Assembly: GCA_014773175.1 (NCBI GenBank)
Contig: VXCM01001392.1
Location: 40,028-104,027, forward strand
DNA length: 64,000 nucleotides
Origin: Lucifuga dentata
Taxonomy: Eukaryota; Chordata; Actinopteri; Ophidiiformes; Bythitidae
Direction: 5' to 3'
Shown here: positions 42,701 to 54,100 of the stretch, in pieces
Layout of the letters: each line of letters begins with the position of its first letter
How positions within the stretch are numbered: the stretch's first letter is position 1
Position numbers and translations under genes: made by a program
Notes under the pieces: generated by a model
What the model saw: only the letters and a program-made list of their open reading frames with translations
Databases searched by the model: none
Told to the model about the DNA's origin: nothing

Positions 42701-45277
42701 GCGAGGATGAGTTGGAGCTGGAGGACCTGAGGAAGCAGGGCATCGCCCCGCTTCCAAAGCCTCCTCCTGGGGTGGGGTTGTTGCCCACCCCTGGTCATAG
42801 CAGTCCACCAGATGGAAACTCTGGACAAGCAGGGAAGAAGATCCCCTCCCTCTTTGAAATCAAGGTTCAGCCTACTGTAGACTTGGCTCAAAAAATTGGT
42901 CTGAGGTAACTAAAATGGATTTTGGTTTAAACAAATTTAAACAAATGCCTGAAGAAGAGCTTTAACTTCATTGTGTCTGTACATTTCAGTGGATCTAATT
43001 TCCCTGATGGAGGGCAGGGCGAGGGCTTGGACCAATTCACTGGAGGCTCAGAGGACCCACAGAGTGGAGGTGTTGCGTCTTCAGGCCCCATGCCTGTTCC
43101 TCCACCTGGATCACCTGGATCTATGAGTCTCCCTACAGGACCACCCATGCCACAGAGTCCTTCAGGACAGCACCCACCACATGGATTTCCAATGCAACCC
43201 CCAATCCCCTCTGGTCAACCCCCACCCTTCCATGGGAATATCAACCCACAGATGAATATGCAGAGGCCACAATTCCCCCCTGTGCCAGATTTACAGATGC
43301 TACAAAGCCTCTTTCCCTTTCCATCAGTGGGTCAGAACCCAGTAGAATTCTTCAGCAATCTCCTCAGAAACCAGGCTATGGGTCAAGGAGGTTGGTATTG
43401 CATTGACGTGATCCCATTTAATGGTGATTAAGCCACATTGTGTCTTTTGAGTTCTGACTTCACATCTTTCTTAATGTAGTGGACCCCGGTATGGCCTTCA
43501 TGCAGAACCTCCAGCAGCAGTTGGGCGCTGAGTCCCAGGTGCAGTCTTTACCGCCAGCAGTACAGAAAGCCTTGTTTTTGCACCTGAGCCAGCAGCAGCA
43601 AGAGCCACAGCCACAGGGAAATGAGCCTCAGAGAATGGAGGGCCAGGATGATAACTCAAACAGAGGTGAGTGTCCACATGTGGCAGATGATTTGCTAAAA
43701 GACCCCTGACAGGACAGCGTTAAGCGTGACTCGCATTTTTTTTTTCAGACGATACTACAAACTGGTACTCGAGCGATGAGGAGGGTGGAAGCTGCGTTTC
43801 ATCTATTCTTAAATCTCTGAAGAAGCAGAGTGAGATGCAGCAGTCTCAGCAGAAGACCCCGCAACCCACCTCCGCAGCTCCGGGACTTGGGGACCCTCGG
43901 CTTCTGAAGGACAGGGCCCCGCCCAGTGACCCACGTGTGAAGACAGACCTGCGCCAGCGACCTCCGGAAATAAAAAAGGAGTCAGATGGAACTTTGGATC
44001 CACGAGTCACCAGGGACCCCAGGAAGGTGAGACCAGTAGAATCAAGTTCCTACCGTCAGCAGAACCTCCCAGTTGCTCACAAGGCCCCGACCGGAGAGGA
44101 GGATGAGGAGGGAGAGAGGGAGCTGAGGGACAGAGCTGCCCTCATCCCTCTAGATGCCAGCCCTGGTGCGGTGCTGCGGGACCCCCGTTGCCAGTTAAAG
44201 CAGTTTAGCCACATCCGGGTAGACATTTTGCTCCAACGGCCAGCCTTTGCTCAAACAGTTGTATGGGCCCCCGAAGACCTTATTCCTTCTCTGGTACCAA
44301 AACAGGAACATTCCATCAATTTGCCCCTCCCGCCCCTAATTGCCGATGCTCAGATGAATCGCACAAGTCTGTCTGACCACCCCCCCATCACCACCCCTCC
44401 GCCGACTGACCCCAGACTGGCAGCAGTCCGTCTGAAGGAACACATGGTCCGAACGCCCTCCAGGTCTCTGGAGTCGCGATGCTCCACAGACAGGCCCGTA
44501 GATCCACGCCAGCAAAAGAAGCTGGACCCCAGACTCCAACGTACAGGAAGTCTGGACTCCAAGCTGCTGGGCCAGAAAGAAGCTGGGGCATCCTCTGGGG
44601 GAGGAGGAGGAGGAGGAGGAGTTGTTGACCCCAGGCTACAGAAGGCCAGTGCAAGCCCTTCCCCTCAAACAGTTCGAGCTAAGCCCGAGTCTGATAGGCT
44701 GCCTCCGTACGCCCCTCGCCTCGCCTCCTCCGGTGGCAGCCTGGAGAGTCCTACAACAATCCTCGGAGGCATCAGTCTATACGATCCCCGGAATCAAAGT
44801 GAGCAGACTCAGAGGGACCAGACAGAGGCTCAGAAAAAGATGGGGATCCTGAAAAACCCAGCTAAGAAAGACAGCACTCCATCATCATCATCACTCTCAC
44901 CAACTCAACAAAGGGGCTCACTTGAAGAGGCCAGAAGCGTAGACGGTGCCTCAGATGGCTCCCCACACCAGTCTCCACTCCCCACCACACCCACAGCTCC
45001 TCCCGCCTCGCCAGTCAAACCCCCTGCGGTGCACAACCTTCCCATCCAGGCACTGGCGGGCCTAATCCGACCCCAGTACACTGACCCCAGGCAGGCGAAG
45101 CTAGCGGGACAGGGCTCTGCAGGGCTACAGGAAGAGGCAGAGGAAATGAAGGAGCAGAAGGATGAAGTCATGGAGGAGGAGCAGAAAGAAGAGAATCCTG
45201 AGGAAGAGGCAGATGACAGGACACTAAAGGATGTGTTCAAGACTTTTGATCCCACTGCCTCCCCTTTCTGCCAGTAA
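36768..45277 (+). CDS. zc3h6: Zinc finger CCCH domain-containing protein 6
   Basis: Nuclear RNA-binding CCCH protein, paralogue of ZC3H4, which restricts non-coding transcription. Twelve coding exons: 36768-36799, 39757-39964, 40735-40848, 40942-41155, 41347-41489, 41698-41826, 41936-42050, 42458-42567, 42673-42905, 42990-43390, 43480-43665, 43749-45277. Phases close exactly to 1137 residues (human about 1189). The start [10 protein letters not shown] continuing [13 protein letters not shown] matches the recalled mammalian start. After a lysine/serine-rich and an RGRG-rich stretch come three fingers: C270-C278-C284-H288, C300-C308-C314-H318, C323-C332-C338-H342. Then [15 protein letters not shown], a proline/glutamine-rich region, many DPR repeats, the conserved [18 protein letters not shown] and [11 protein letters not shown] blocks, and the end [13 protein letters not shown]. 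Intron 7, between fingers 2 and 3, is a U12-type AT-AC intron. Confidence 0.95.
36800..39756 (+). other. zc3h6 intron 1
   Basis: Largest intron of the gene (about 3 kb). Contains a poly-C join with an N at 36939 and MITE copy 9. No further coding exon seen. A stray MITE-like end (TATAGTCCTTTAA) sits directly before copy 9. Confidence 0.6.
38225..38805 (+). mobile_element. TTAA-flanked MITE, copy 9
   Basis: Full-length copy with AGGACCATACC and GGTATGGTCCT ends and TTAA on both sides, in zc3h6 intron 1. Confidence 0.85.
40000..40653 (+). mobile_element. TTAA-flanked MITE, copy 10
   Basis: Full-length copy lying only 35 bases after the donor of zc3h6 exon 2. It contains a 67-bp direct duplication around an N (40247-40313 and 40315-40381), so its true length is about 586. 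Confidence 0.85.
42051..42060 (+). promoter_or_regulatory. U12-type AT-AC 5' splice site in zc3h6
   Basis: ATATCCTTTA follows the exon end TATGCACA. No GT donor near here keeps the conserved reading YMHS then EYPCKFFH. Confidence 0.85.
42078..42310. repeat. degraded interspersed retroelement-tail repeat in the zc3h6 U12 intron
   Basis: CATCCATCTGTCCATTT, GGGTCACAGGGGACCAGAGC, TGGATCACAGTCTGCAAC, GCATGTTTGTGGAC and AGAGGAAACCCATGG appear in the order of a very common fish repeat that I recall as the 3' tail of a LINE/SINE. Boundaries are approximate. Confidence 0.55.
42437..42457 (+). promoter_or_regulatory. U12-type branch site and AC 3' splice site in zc3h6
   Basis: TTCCTTAAC (42437-42445) is a perfect U12 branch-site consensus. 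The intron ends GATTGTAC at 42457, 13 bases after the branch A. Joining 42050 to 42458 keeps phase and gives zinc finger 3. Confidence 0.9.
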
Positions 45278-45665
45278 ACACTTCAGTGTGGCAAATACAC
45301 AAACATTTATATGGGTTAGAGTGTCTACGAATTGTTACTGAGCTTTACACGATTCTATTTATTTCTGTATATAAAGCTGTGTATAAAATTATACTGACAA
45401 GAAACATAACTTTTACAGCATACCACACATTTGTAAGTGTGTGCTGCCATTGGTTCGGCAGTATTGAAATGACACTCGATGACAGTATATAGTTTCTGTC
45501 ATGATAATAACGCTGAAATATGTGTTTAATAAGTCTGTTAAGGTCTTTTTTCAGTTTTTAAATTTCCATAAACTATCATGAAGTTATCAAGTTAATTTGT
45601 ACAATTTTAAGTATGGACTGAACCATTTTTTATTTATGAAAATCTGGGTTCATTCCAGGTTTTAA

Positions 45666-46149
45666 AGGATCATATCGGTGATTGTTATTGACAACTGTTT
45701 CCCAAAATATGCTACTTTAGCATTTCAGAATTGTTTTTCTGACTTCCAGACTGCCACTGGTTTCAGCTCAGTACGCTATTAAAATCAGCTTGTAGAGACT
45801 ATAGAGACTTGAAATGTGCTTGAGATAAGTAATTCATCACAGCAAACATGTTTATTAAATTTTTTTGTCAAAGCAGTTTTATTTAACCGGTTCAACATGC
45901 GGAAGAAAATGTATGTCTCCACCAAGAATGTAGTCCTAGGACCAGGAGAATTAAAAATTAAAACCTAATGACTCTTCTACATGTTAGCAGGCAAAAAATT
46001 GAATTTAAAGTTGGGTGTATCACCTGAACATTGAAAGATTAGGGGATTTGGTAAAATAACAGGAAAACTAAAATACATTTTTATATTTTGTAAATTGTCA
46101 GCAACGTAACATGTATGCAGGTTTGGTATGGCATGCACGGTATGGTCTT
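45666..46149 (+). mobile_element. TTAA-type MITE, copy 11 (diverged)
   Basis: Left end AGGATCATATCGG after TTAA, right end GGTATGGTCTTTTAA. The most diverged copy, with internal deletions. Possibly within the zc3h6 3' UTR. Confidence 0.68.
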
Positions 46150-47108
46150 TTAAACCCTTTGGAGTAAATCATTAATTTGATAAGCAGAGAGCTTATGCTG
46201 ATGATAAATAACAAATTGGACAATTTGATGAATTTCCTGGAGAATTTTATATTTGAATATTTATTTGAATATGCTTTTATATTGTGAAGTTTTCTATGTT
46301 TATCTTTAGTTTTGTGACAAGGTATTTTTCCACAGTAGATCAAAGAACGGATTTTTTTTTTTTTTAATCACACATGCACCCTAAAATAATAGAAATCAAC
46401 ACAGAATGTCTACATGTGTTATTTAGCTATTTTAACAAGCTGATGATAAGTTGCAGCATACTTTGATTTCTTGCCTGAGATGCCTGATGCTTTGTGTGAT
46501 TGCTTTTCCATTCACTGAATTGTCTTTGAGGTTGCAGGTGGAAGTGTGTTCTCCCTGTAGGATAGTTTTCTACTTCCTAAAAAAAGTATATTTTCTCATT
46601 TTGCAATTTTACATTAGTTTTGTTTTGTTCTTTTTTTTTTTTTTTTTTTTTCCCCGATGTCCTCATTATATTTGGGCTAAATCCTTTGACAATTTATGAT
46701 TGTATTAGGCCTTCCTAACTACATAACTAGCATTAATGTCAGTTCATGCTGGGTTTCACAACGCTAAGCTGATTTTCATGTATTTTCAAACTAGATAATC
46801 ACAAACAAGCATATCACTTTTTGAAAAATTCCGGTGTCTTATAGACAGAAACATGACATGTTATATGTACAGTATGATGACTTTTATGATTTCACAGCCT
46901 AATTTTGTTGTTTTATTTGGCAATTATCTGTGTATCTGTAATTTGTTTTAAGACAATTTAAGCTTTATACTTTTTATTGGGTTCATCATTCCCATTTTAA
47001 ATGCTTATTTTGTATTATATATGCAGTGTGTTTTTTAGCATTGTAAAAAAGTATTGCTTTATTTTTTTCACTGTTATGGTTTACAGGAGAGGATTAGGTC
47101 CTCGTGAG

Positions 47109-47250
47109 GAAAAAAAAGAAGAGTTCTCAGAAAAAAGTCAGAATTCTGAGATTAAAGTCGGAATTTTGACTTTATTCTCAGAATTCTGACACTTTTTTTT
47201 CAGAATCTGGACTTTTTTCTCAGAACTCTTCTTTTTCTTTCTTTTTTTTC
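47109..47250. repeat. long imperfect palindrome of GAATTCTGA units
   Basis: AGAGTTCTCAGAAAAAAGTC reads in reverse complement near 47208-47231, and the middle has CAGAATTCTGAG on both sides. The structure could fold as one hairpin of about 60-base arms. Confidence 0.7.
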
Positions 47251-47299
47251 ATGTGGCCCTAATTCTCTTCCCTATAAACTGTATTTTTACTATTCAGAA

Positions 47300-47896
47300 T
47301 GACAATTTAAGATATCTCAAAAGTGAAATCTGCCTAGTCAAAACTCCTTCCTAGAGATCTGTAATTCCCTTATAGATATCTTAAAAGCAATTGTGACTAG
47401 TGATAACTAACTTTCAAGATATCTCAAATTTAGCTTTGACAAGTCAGAACTACAAATGAAGACATCTTGAATTATAATTTTGATTAGCGATAATTTAATT
47501 GGCGATATCTGGAATTCACATTTCAGATAGTCAAAACTGAATTGTAGATATCTCTAATTAGATTCTCCAGACAAGTCAATGGGGTAAGTCAATGTACTCG
47601 TCAGAATGTAATTAGACATATCTTAAATTCCCAAATTTTGACTAGTCAAAAATTAGTTAGAGATATCTTAAATTCGAATTTTGACTAGTCATAAATGAAT
47701 TGCAGATATCTTAAATGTAAATCCAGTCCTTTTATTAAATTATACAACTTCTCCATGATACCTGAGAGTCATTGGAGATATCTGAAAAGGAATTCTTTTG
47801 AGTCAACATGCAATTTCAGATATCTTAACTCATCACTCTTACTAGTCAGATTGTAATTGTAGATATCTTGAATTATCATTATGACTAGTCAAAAGA
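47300..47896. repeat. degenerate tandem array of two alternating palindromes
   Basis: About ten units of 50-60 bases. Each combines a near-perfect palindrome TGACTAGTCA with a second palindrome AGATATCT joined by AATT-rich spacers. The best units are near 47630-47720 and 47840-47896. Not coding and not a CRISPR array, because spacers are also similar and units drift. Confidence 0.75.
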
Positions 47897-47957
47897 TAAT
47901 TTTGAAATAAAGATCAAGAGGATAAATAAAGACGTTTTTTTCACAGCCCATTTTGCC

Positions 47958-47963
47958 TTTATT
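47958..47963 (-). terminator. candidate polyadenylation signal of the vinculin-like gene
   Basis: AATAAA on the minus strand, about 185 bases past the stop codon of the gene ending at 48147. Confidence 0.55.
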
Positions 47964-48146
47964 TACCAAGGGTGTCCATATTTGTGAAGGGCGCTGTATG
48001 TGTACCTTGAGCATGACGGTAGTACCTGCACTCAGAGGAGGCAAATGAAATGAAAACTTCCCTGCAAGAGTTACATCTTTTCTTAAACTCTTTTTTTTTT
48101 TTTTTTTTTTTTTTAAAGACAAGACTTGTATTTGAAGGGAAACGGG

Positions 48147-51100
48147 TCACTTGTAGCCCTGTTGCATGTGGATTGGAGGAGCAAGACTGGGTGCTATAGG
48201 ATGAGAGGAGGTTTTCCTCAAACCCAGCTCATCAGTTTCTGGGTTCGAGCTCTGCTGGGCTCGATGGATCTGGAGGTTCCTCTTCCACTGGAAACATAAA
48301 GCTGTAGCCTCTACGCCATCTGAATTTGGCTCAGGCTGCCTCAAACCCTGCCATAAGAAAATGTAGAGTTTAAATGATGTAGGAGGACATCAAACAACAG
48401 ATAATTCGAGCATCGGTACTGGGATAAGACCTTGTAAAATTGCAGCTTTGATGGTGTTAAATTCACCTTAATGCAGGCTGTCTCTGCAGCGTGGACTCCA
48501 CGTAGAACTGTCTCAAGTAGATTCTGTGCATTTTTCACCAGGATCTCATCAGACGATTTGCACCCAGGTGTTACAGCATTAACACTAAATAAATAGCAAC
48601 AAAGAATGTCTTATTTGCTTTCTTTAACCAAACCATATCATTGTTCTTAGCGTGGCACTGCAGCAGCATGTACCTGGAGATGATGTTGAGCTGGTTGGTG
48701 ATGGTGAGAATCTGCTCGACGATGAGGGAGAGTTCAGCCGTACACTGTTTATCCAGGCAATGGTCGGCAATAGTTCTGATAAACTGTGTTACCGACTGAC
48801 AGTTTGAGATTACATCTTTGGCTGTGTTGACAAATGCCTCTTTATTCTGAAAAAGAAAAAGAGGTGACTGTAAATTAAAAAAAAAAAAAAAAAAAAAATC
48901 ATCCTTTAGGAATGCCTCTGTTATGCAAAGCAGTGACATCTAGTGGCCATTACCGGTATTGGTCCTTTCTTCTTCAAGTACTGAGTCATGGAGTATATCT
49001 TGTCAGCCACCTGCCTGGTCACTTGGACTATTCTGTTGTCCTTGGGATCCCAGCTGTCGGTTTCTTGCTTTAGAAAAAGGGAGGTGAGCAAAGAAGCTTC
49101 ATTGCATGTACCAGGCCACTCCTATAAGGCAAAGATGTGAAAATGATTTATTGTCACCTAAAAATAATGCAAGAAATAACTGAAGAGTATAATTGTGAAC
49201 TCATACATACATCCTTGTCCAGGTCAGGTCCATACTTGGTCACAACTGATATCTTCATATCTGTTTCTGCAGGATCCGCATATTCTGAACTGTTTTCCTG
49301 CCAGCATGTTAATGTTGCATCAGGGGGAAATTCTACCTCTTTGATATTAGATGGGGTTGTCATTAGCACTTCTTTGATAGTTTCAGGTGTTTTGCCCTGC
49401 AGACCAGCCTTGATGTGCTCTTTAATCTCTTGATGAATCCCATCTTGCTTGCTGATCTCCTCCACCACATGGTGAGCTTTGGCTGACCAGCACTGCATCT
49501 GCACATCCAGACTGAGGGTGTCACAAATGCATCGAGTCTCTACTATAAGCCTTGCCCTGCTGATTATATCAGAGATCTGAAAAGACAGATGATCGTTAAT
49601 AGACCTCAAATCAGAACGGACACGTGGGTCCCGGATGTAGTTCAAGCAGTCTTCAACTCTTTTGGTAGCAGCTTTGATGTTTTCACAAAGTGTATCTGCT
49701 GCATTTTCAAATTTTTGCTCTGCATTCTCTGCCGTATCCTCACTGAAGTGTTCTGCTTCAAAATAGGCAATGTTGATAATATTTTGAAGTGCAGCAACAT
49801 AATCCTTGTTTGCTTTGTTTAAATGGCCTGATAGGACTTTAATTTTTATCAGAAGAGTTCTTTGAAAGAATTCTGACTTTGCAAGTTGCATTACACTCGG
49901 CATTAGACCAACATTTTCTGCAGCCTGAAGGTAGACTTCAGTGAGTGTTTTTAGATCATCCTGGTATTCTGTTAGTTGTTTCACTTTATAAGCGCTTTTA
50001 TAATTTAGACTGGTCAGTCTCACTGCCTCTTGGATTCGCAGAGAGTTCTCAGATAACACTGATAGCTGTTTTCGTGGGTTTAGCTGGCTCATGGCAGTTG
50101 CTTTACCCAAAATTTTATCCAGAGAATTCAACAAGATCTGAATAGAAAGACTCCACAGAATACAAAGCCCTTCCAGCTGATCTGCTTGTCCTTCCAATGA
50201 GTTTAAGAACTGTGCCAGATGCCGGGAATTGTTCTGGGCTTTGGTCAACTTGTTGTGTAAAACACTGACTCTTTCTTGACTGTCACTTTGTGAGGTTAAA
50301 TCAGATGATGTCAAGAGCTGAACTACGTCAGCACATAAAGTCATTACTTCATTGAGTTGCTGTGAAACAGAGGCTGCCATTGTTGTTGGATCGCCTTGCA
50401 TCATGGTGCACATGGTGTGATACCAGGCTCCAGCCACTGGCAGTAGAACTTTCCGGATGTTGTTAATGAGATCAGAAAACAGTGTGCTGTGTTTGTAGAT
50501 GCTCTCCGTGCTCATCCCTGAACTCATAGCGGTTTCTTGAGCTGTCTGGACCAGAAGTGGAGTCAGTGACACCAGCTCTGCCTTAAAACTTTCCAATGTC
50601 TGACAGTCAACGGCATCAACAACAGCCATGGCTTCCTTTGCAGCTTGAGCATAACAGTTTGACAGTTCAAGAACACTAGTACAGGTTTGGTTGAGGAGTG
50701 TCACATCTTTCCCTGTAGTCACAGTTATAACTTCATATAAGAGGGGTAAAAGGTCAAATTCAAGAGACTCGTGGATTGGTTTGGGCTCATTTGAAACAGC
50801 TGGAAACATGAACTCATTGCTGTCATACTTATGAGCCAGTTCTGCTTGTATAGTTTCCCTGTCTGTGTGCTCCTCCTCATGATCTGCTTGGGAATCTCTC
50901 TGTGTGAACTCCAGAAAGGGAGATTCAACACCTCCAACCAAGTAATCCAGATCCAGTTCATCAGTGTCGCTGACTGGTAAAGGTGAATGTGAGCTGACGG
51001 GCTGACGTGCATCCTCTCTCAGTGGGCTGAGAAGATGTGGATGCTGTTGGCCATCTAGTCCTTCTCTAAGCACTTTGAAATGCTGAATTGCCATGGAAAC

Positions 51101-54100
51101 ATTGTCAGAAAAGGTGGGATATGCCTCTACCTTTAGACTGGAGTCTAAAAGCATGTCTCTGACCAACTCGGCCACGTTGGTCTGGGATGATTGAACCTGC
51201 TTCAACAGGACCAGGAGGCCATTCCTGTAGATGGGGTTGTCACTCCTGTCCAAGTGCCTCCTTACCGAGTGAACCACCAGCTTCATGTGAGAAATAAGGT
51301 TTTTGGCGTGTTCATTAAACACATTGTAACTTTGCTCTCTGTATGCTGCATCACATCCACGCCGGTCATTGGCCATCTCATTAACAGCAACACTGGTGAA
51401 CTCCCTAACATCCATTACATCATTGAGAGCATCATGTAGCTGGCTAGTCTCCTCCTCCCATTTTTGACATACCTCATGAAGCTTTTGAACAGTTTGTACT
51501 GAGTTATCGCCTAACTCCAGTGAAAGAGGTGCAATTCGATCCCGGAGTCTTGTGAAGCATGCTCGTGAGTTTTCCACATTCTCCAGACTCTTTGCATCAA
51601 CAGCCATGGCTGTGATGAAATTTACAACTTGTATAATCCTATCAGTGTAAGATATGAAATCCTCAAGCAGTGGCTGAATAAAGTGCAGATCAATCTCTGT
51701 TGAGGATTCCATATCCAGGATCTGTCTTGTTGTATACACAAGTTCTTCAAATGTAGATGACGCAGTAAATGTGTCCAAAACTTGATAAAGTAAAGTGGCC
51801 ATCAAAGCTTTGTCAAGCATTTCTATTTGCTGCCCCAACAAAGTGCAGCTATTCTCCAGATACTGCTCAGAATGATCAGGATCCTCTGAGAACTTTAAAA
51901 CACTTTTAATGTCTGACCAGAACTGTAGGATGTGTCGACACTGACCCACTACTCTTAGCTGAAACTCTCTACGAGAAGAGTTTGCTACGACCATACAGTG
52001 GAACACAAGATCTCTCACCATACTGTCAAAACCATTGTCCATGATTGAGGAGATGGAAGAACTAGCAAGTAGCTGCATCAGACTATTCCTCCTCTCGGTA
52101 TAATATCCACAGGGACCCAGTGATTCTCTGTGGCATTCACTCTTGAGTGTAACTATAATGTCATTCACTGTGCTCTGCACCTTGTCCAGAATGTACCTCT
52201 TAGCCTCTTGGGCCTGCTCGCTATTAGGGTGCTTGATGGTTGTGCACATGGCTGTGTAAAGCATAGAGATGCACTTCCTAATAATCTCCAGGGAATCAAG
52301 AAGATGTCTAGCTTGTCTGGGATCCTGTAAGGAATTTGCTCTCTCCACTGTGAGATTGTTGAGGAGAAGCAGAGCATCAGAAAACAGCTGGAAAGATTTA
52401 AGCAGGGACCTGAGATCCAAGGAGGAGCCCAGCACAGAGAGAGTCTCCAAAACCCGATCAGCAGCAGCTAATACCTTCCTAACAACGGCATCGTCATCCA
52501 GTAACAGGACCTGAGAGCACAGAGACAGATAAGGTCACCATGCTGCTGCTGCTGGATATTTTGTCCTGCTTTTTCAATTCACATATTTTGACTAGGTTTC
52601 TGCATTGGTAATTAACTTAACACACATCATTGTCATGTAGAGACTAAATTGAATTAAGGTTTTATGCACAATAAATGAACATTAAGACAATAAAACATAC
52701 TTTATCTACACAGTGACTTAGTTATGTTGGGGAGTGTATCTAGGGTCCTATGTTCTCCAGTTCAATATGTGTTAACCCTAACCCTAACCCTAATCCATTA
52801 TCTGCTCTATTGTGCTATATAGAGCTGGGAAACATAAGACCCTGAATGAAACTGTTACATTGCAATACTATTACACAAATAGTATTTAAGGGTTAGCACA
52901 GAGATGTTTGCAGTCTTTTTCCAAAATTTAGACAGTGATGGAAAAGCTTTCATGCCTGATCTGAATGGAATGACTACTTCCTGTCAAATGAGTTGAAATT
53001 GAAATAGGTGGTTATACAAAATCACTGCATCCAAATATGATTTACCTGTGCTGTCAGATAGGTTTGGCAGATCTACTAAATATTTGTGTCACATTTCAAA
53101 ATCTATAATGTTGCATGAGTGTAAAGTCCAAAATTATGAAAGAATGAAATGTTGACTGTAACAGTGACATATTTGGGGCATTTACCAGCTGTAACATAAC
53201 TAGAGAGAGCAAGCCATTTGTCTTGTAGTGTTAAGTGGCATTCTCATTTTAAGAAACCTCTTTTAAAGTAAAAATCATACACAACTGTGGAAGATGAATC
53301 TAAATGAACTTAATCAGATGCTGTCTAATTTCGGACTGGTGTTCCATGCAGTTTTTATTTCTAAGTGAATTGTTTTACATTGTATGTTATATTTTGATGA
53401 AGATTCTCAGTCATCCAGACGGTAAATATGTTATGAAAACTCAGTCAGGTCAACTGGATTCAAGTTTTTAATTCTGAAGCGTTTCACCATCCATCCAAAT
53501 GGCTTCGTCAGTCAGAAAAAAAAAAAAAAAAAANAATGCAAAATGTATATATATATATATGAAAAAAAAAATACATATGTATATAATTTTTTTTCCTGAC
53601 TGATGAAGCCATTTGGATGAATGGTGAAATGCTTCAGAATTAAAAACTTGAATCCATTTGACCTGACTGAGTTTTCATACAACATTATATGTTATAGCTG
53701 TTATCATATTTGTTCCATCTCTTGATCTATGAGTAGAAAGCTGATACTTTGACCACCCCCAGCAGGACGTTTTGAGTAGCAGCGATGAGTTCCTCTCGGT
53801 GCTCAGCCACACTGGGCTGGATGCTGAGTTTCTGAGCTGTCAGCAGCACATGTTGTCCAGACACAGTGACTGACTCTAACAGGGAGGACATCTCCATGTG
53901 CAGAACCTCGTCATCTGTCCCGCTAATCCGCCTGGAATTAGAAACTTACAAATACCATTCTGTACCTGTAATACTGAAAACTAAATGCTTTACCTCAGTG
54001 AACTTCTCTGTACATACCTGCCAGCCACAGCAGCCATGTTCCGAGTAGCTTTAGCCACAGTGTGAGCTGCTTCCTCCAGCTGGCTGAACTGCTCGTGTTC

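Larger units (their letters stand above)
45278..48146. other. zc3h6 3' UTR and convergent spacer
   Basis: No coding exon seen. zc3h6 (+) and the vinculin-like gene (-) converge here. Two + strand AATAAA signals (47906-47911, 47925-47930) and one - strand signal (TTTATT at 47958-47963) lie within 58 bases. The stretch also holds MITE copy 11, a long imperfect palindrome and a palindromic repeat array. Whether the zc3h6 3' UTR runs the full 2.6 kb is unknown. Confidence 0.55.
52511..53756 (-). other. intron 2 of the vinculin-like gene
   Basis: No exon seen. Contains a short telomere-like repeat (52774-52794) and a long inverted repeat (53433-53678). Confidence 0.6.

Noticed and set aside
47300..47896. 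Considered as a CRISPR-like array
   Set aside because: Eukaryotic context, no conserved direct repeat of fixed length, and spacers resemble each other.
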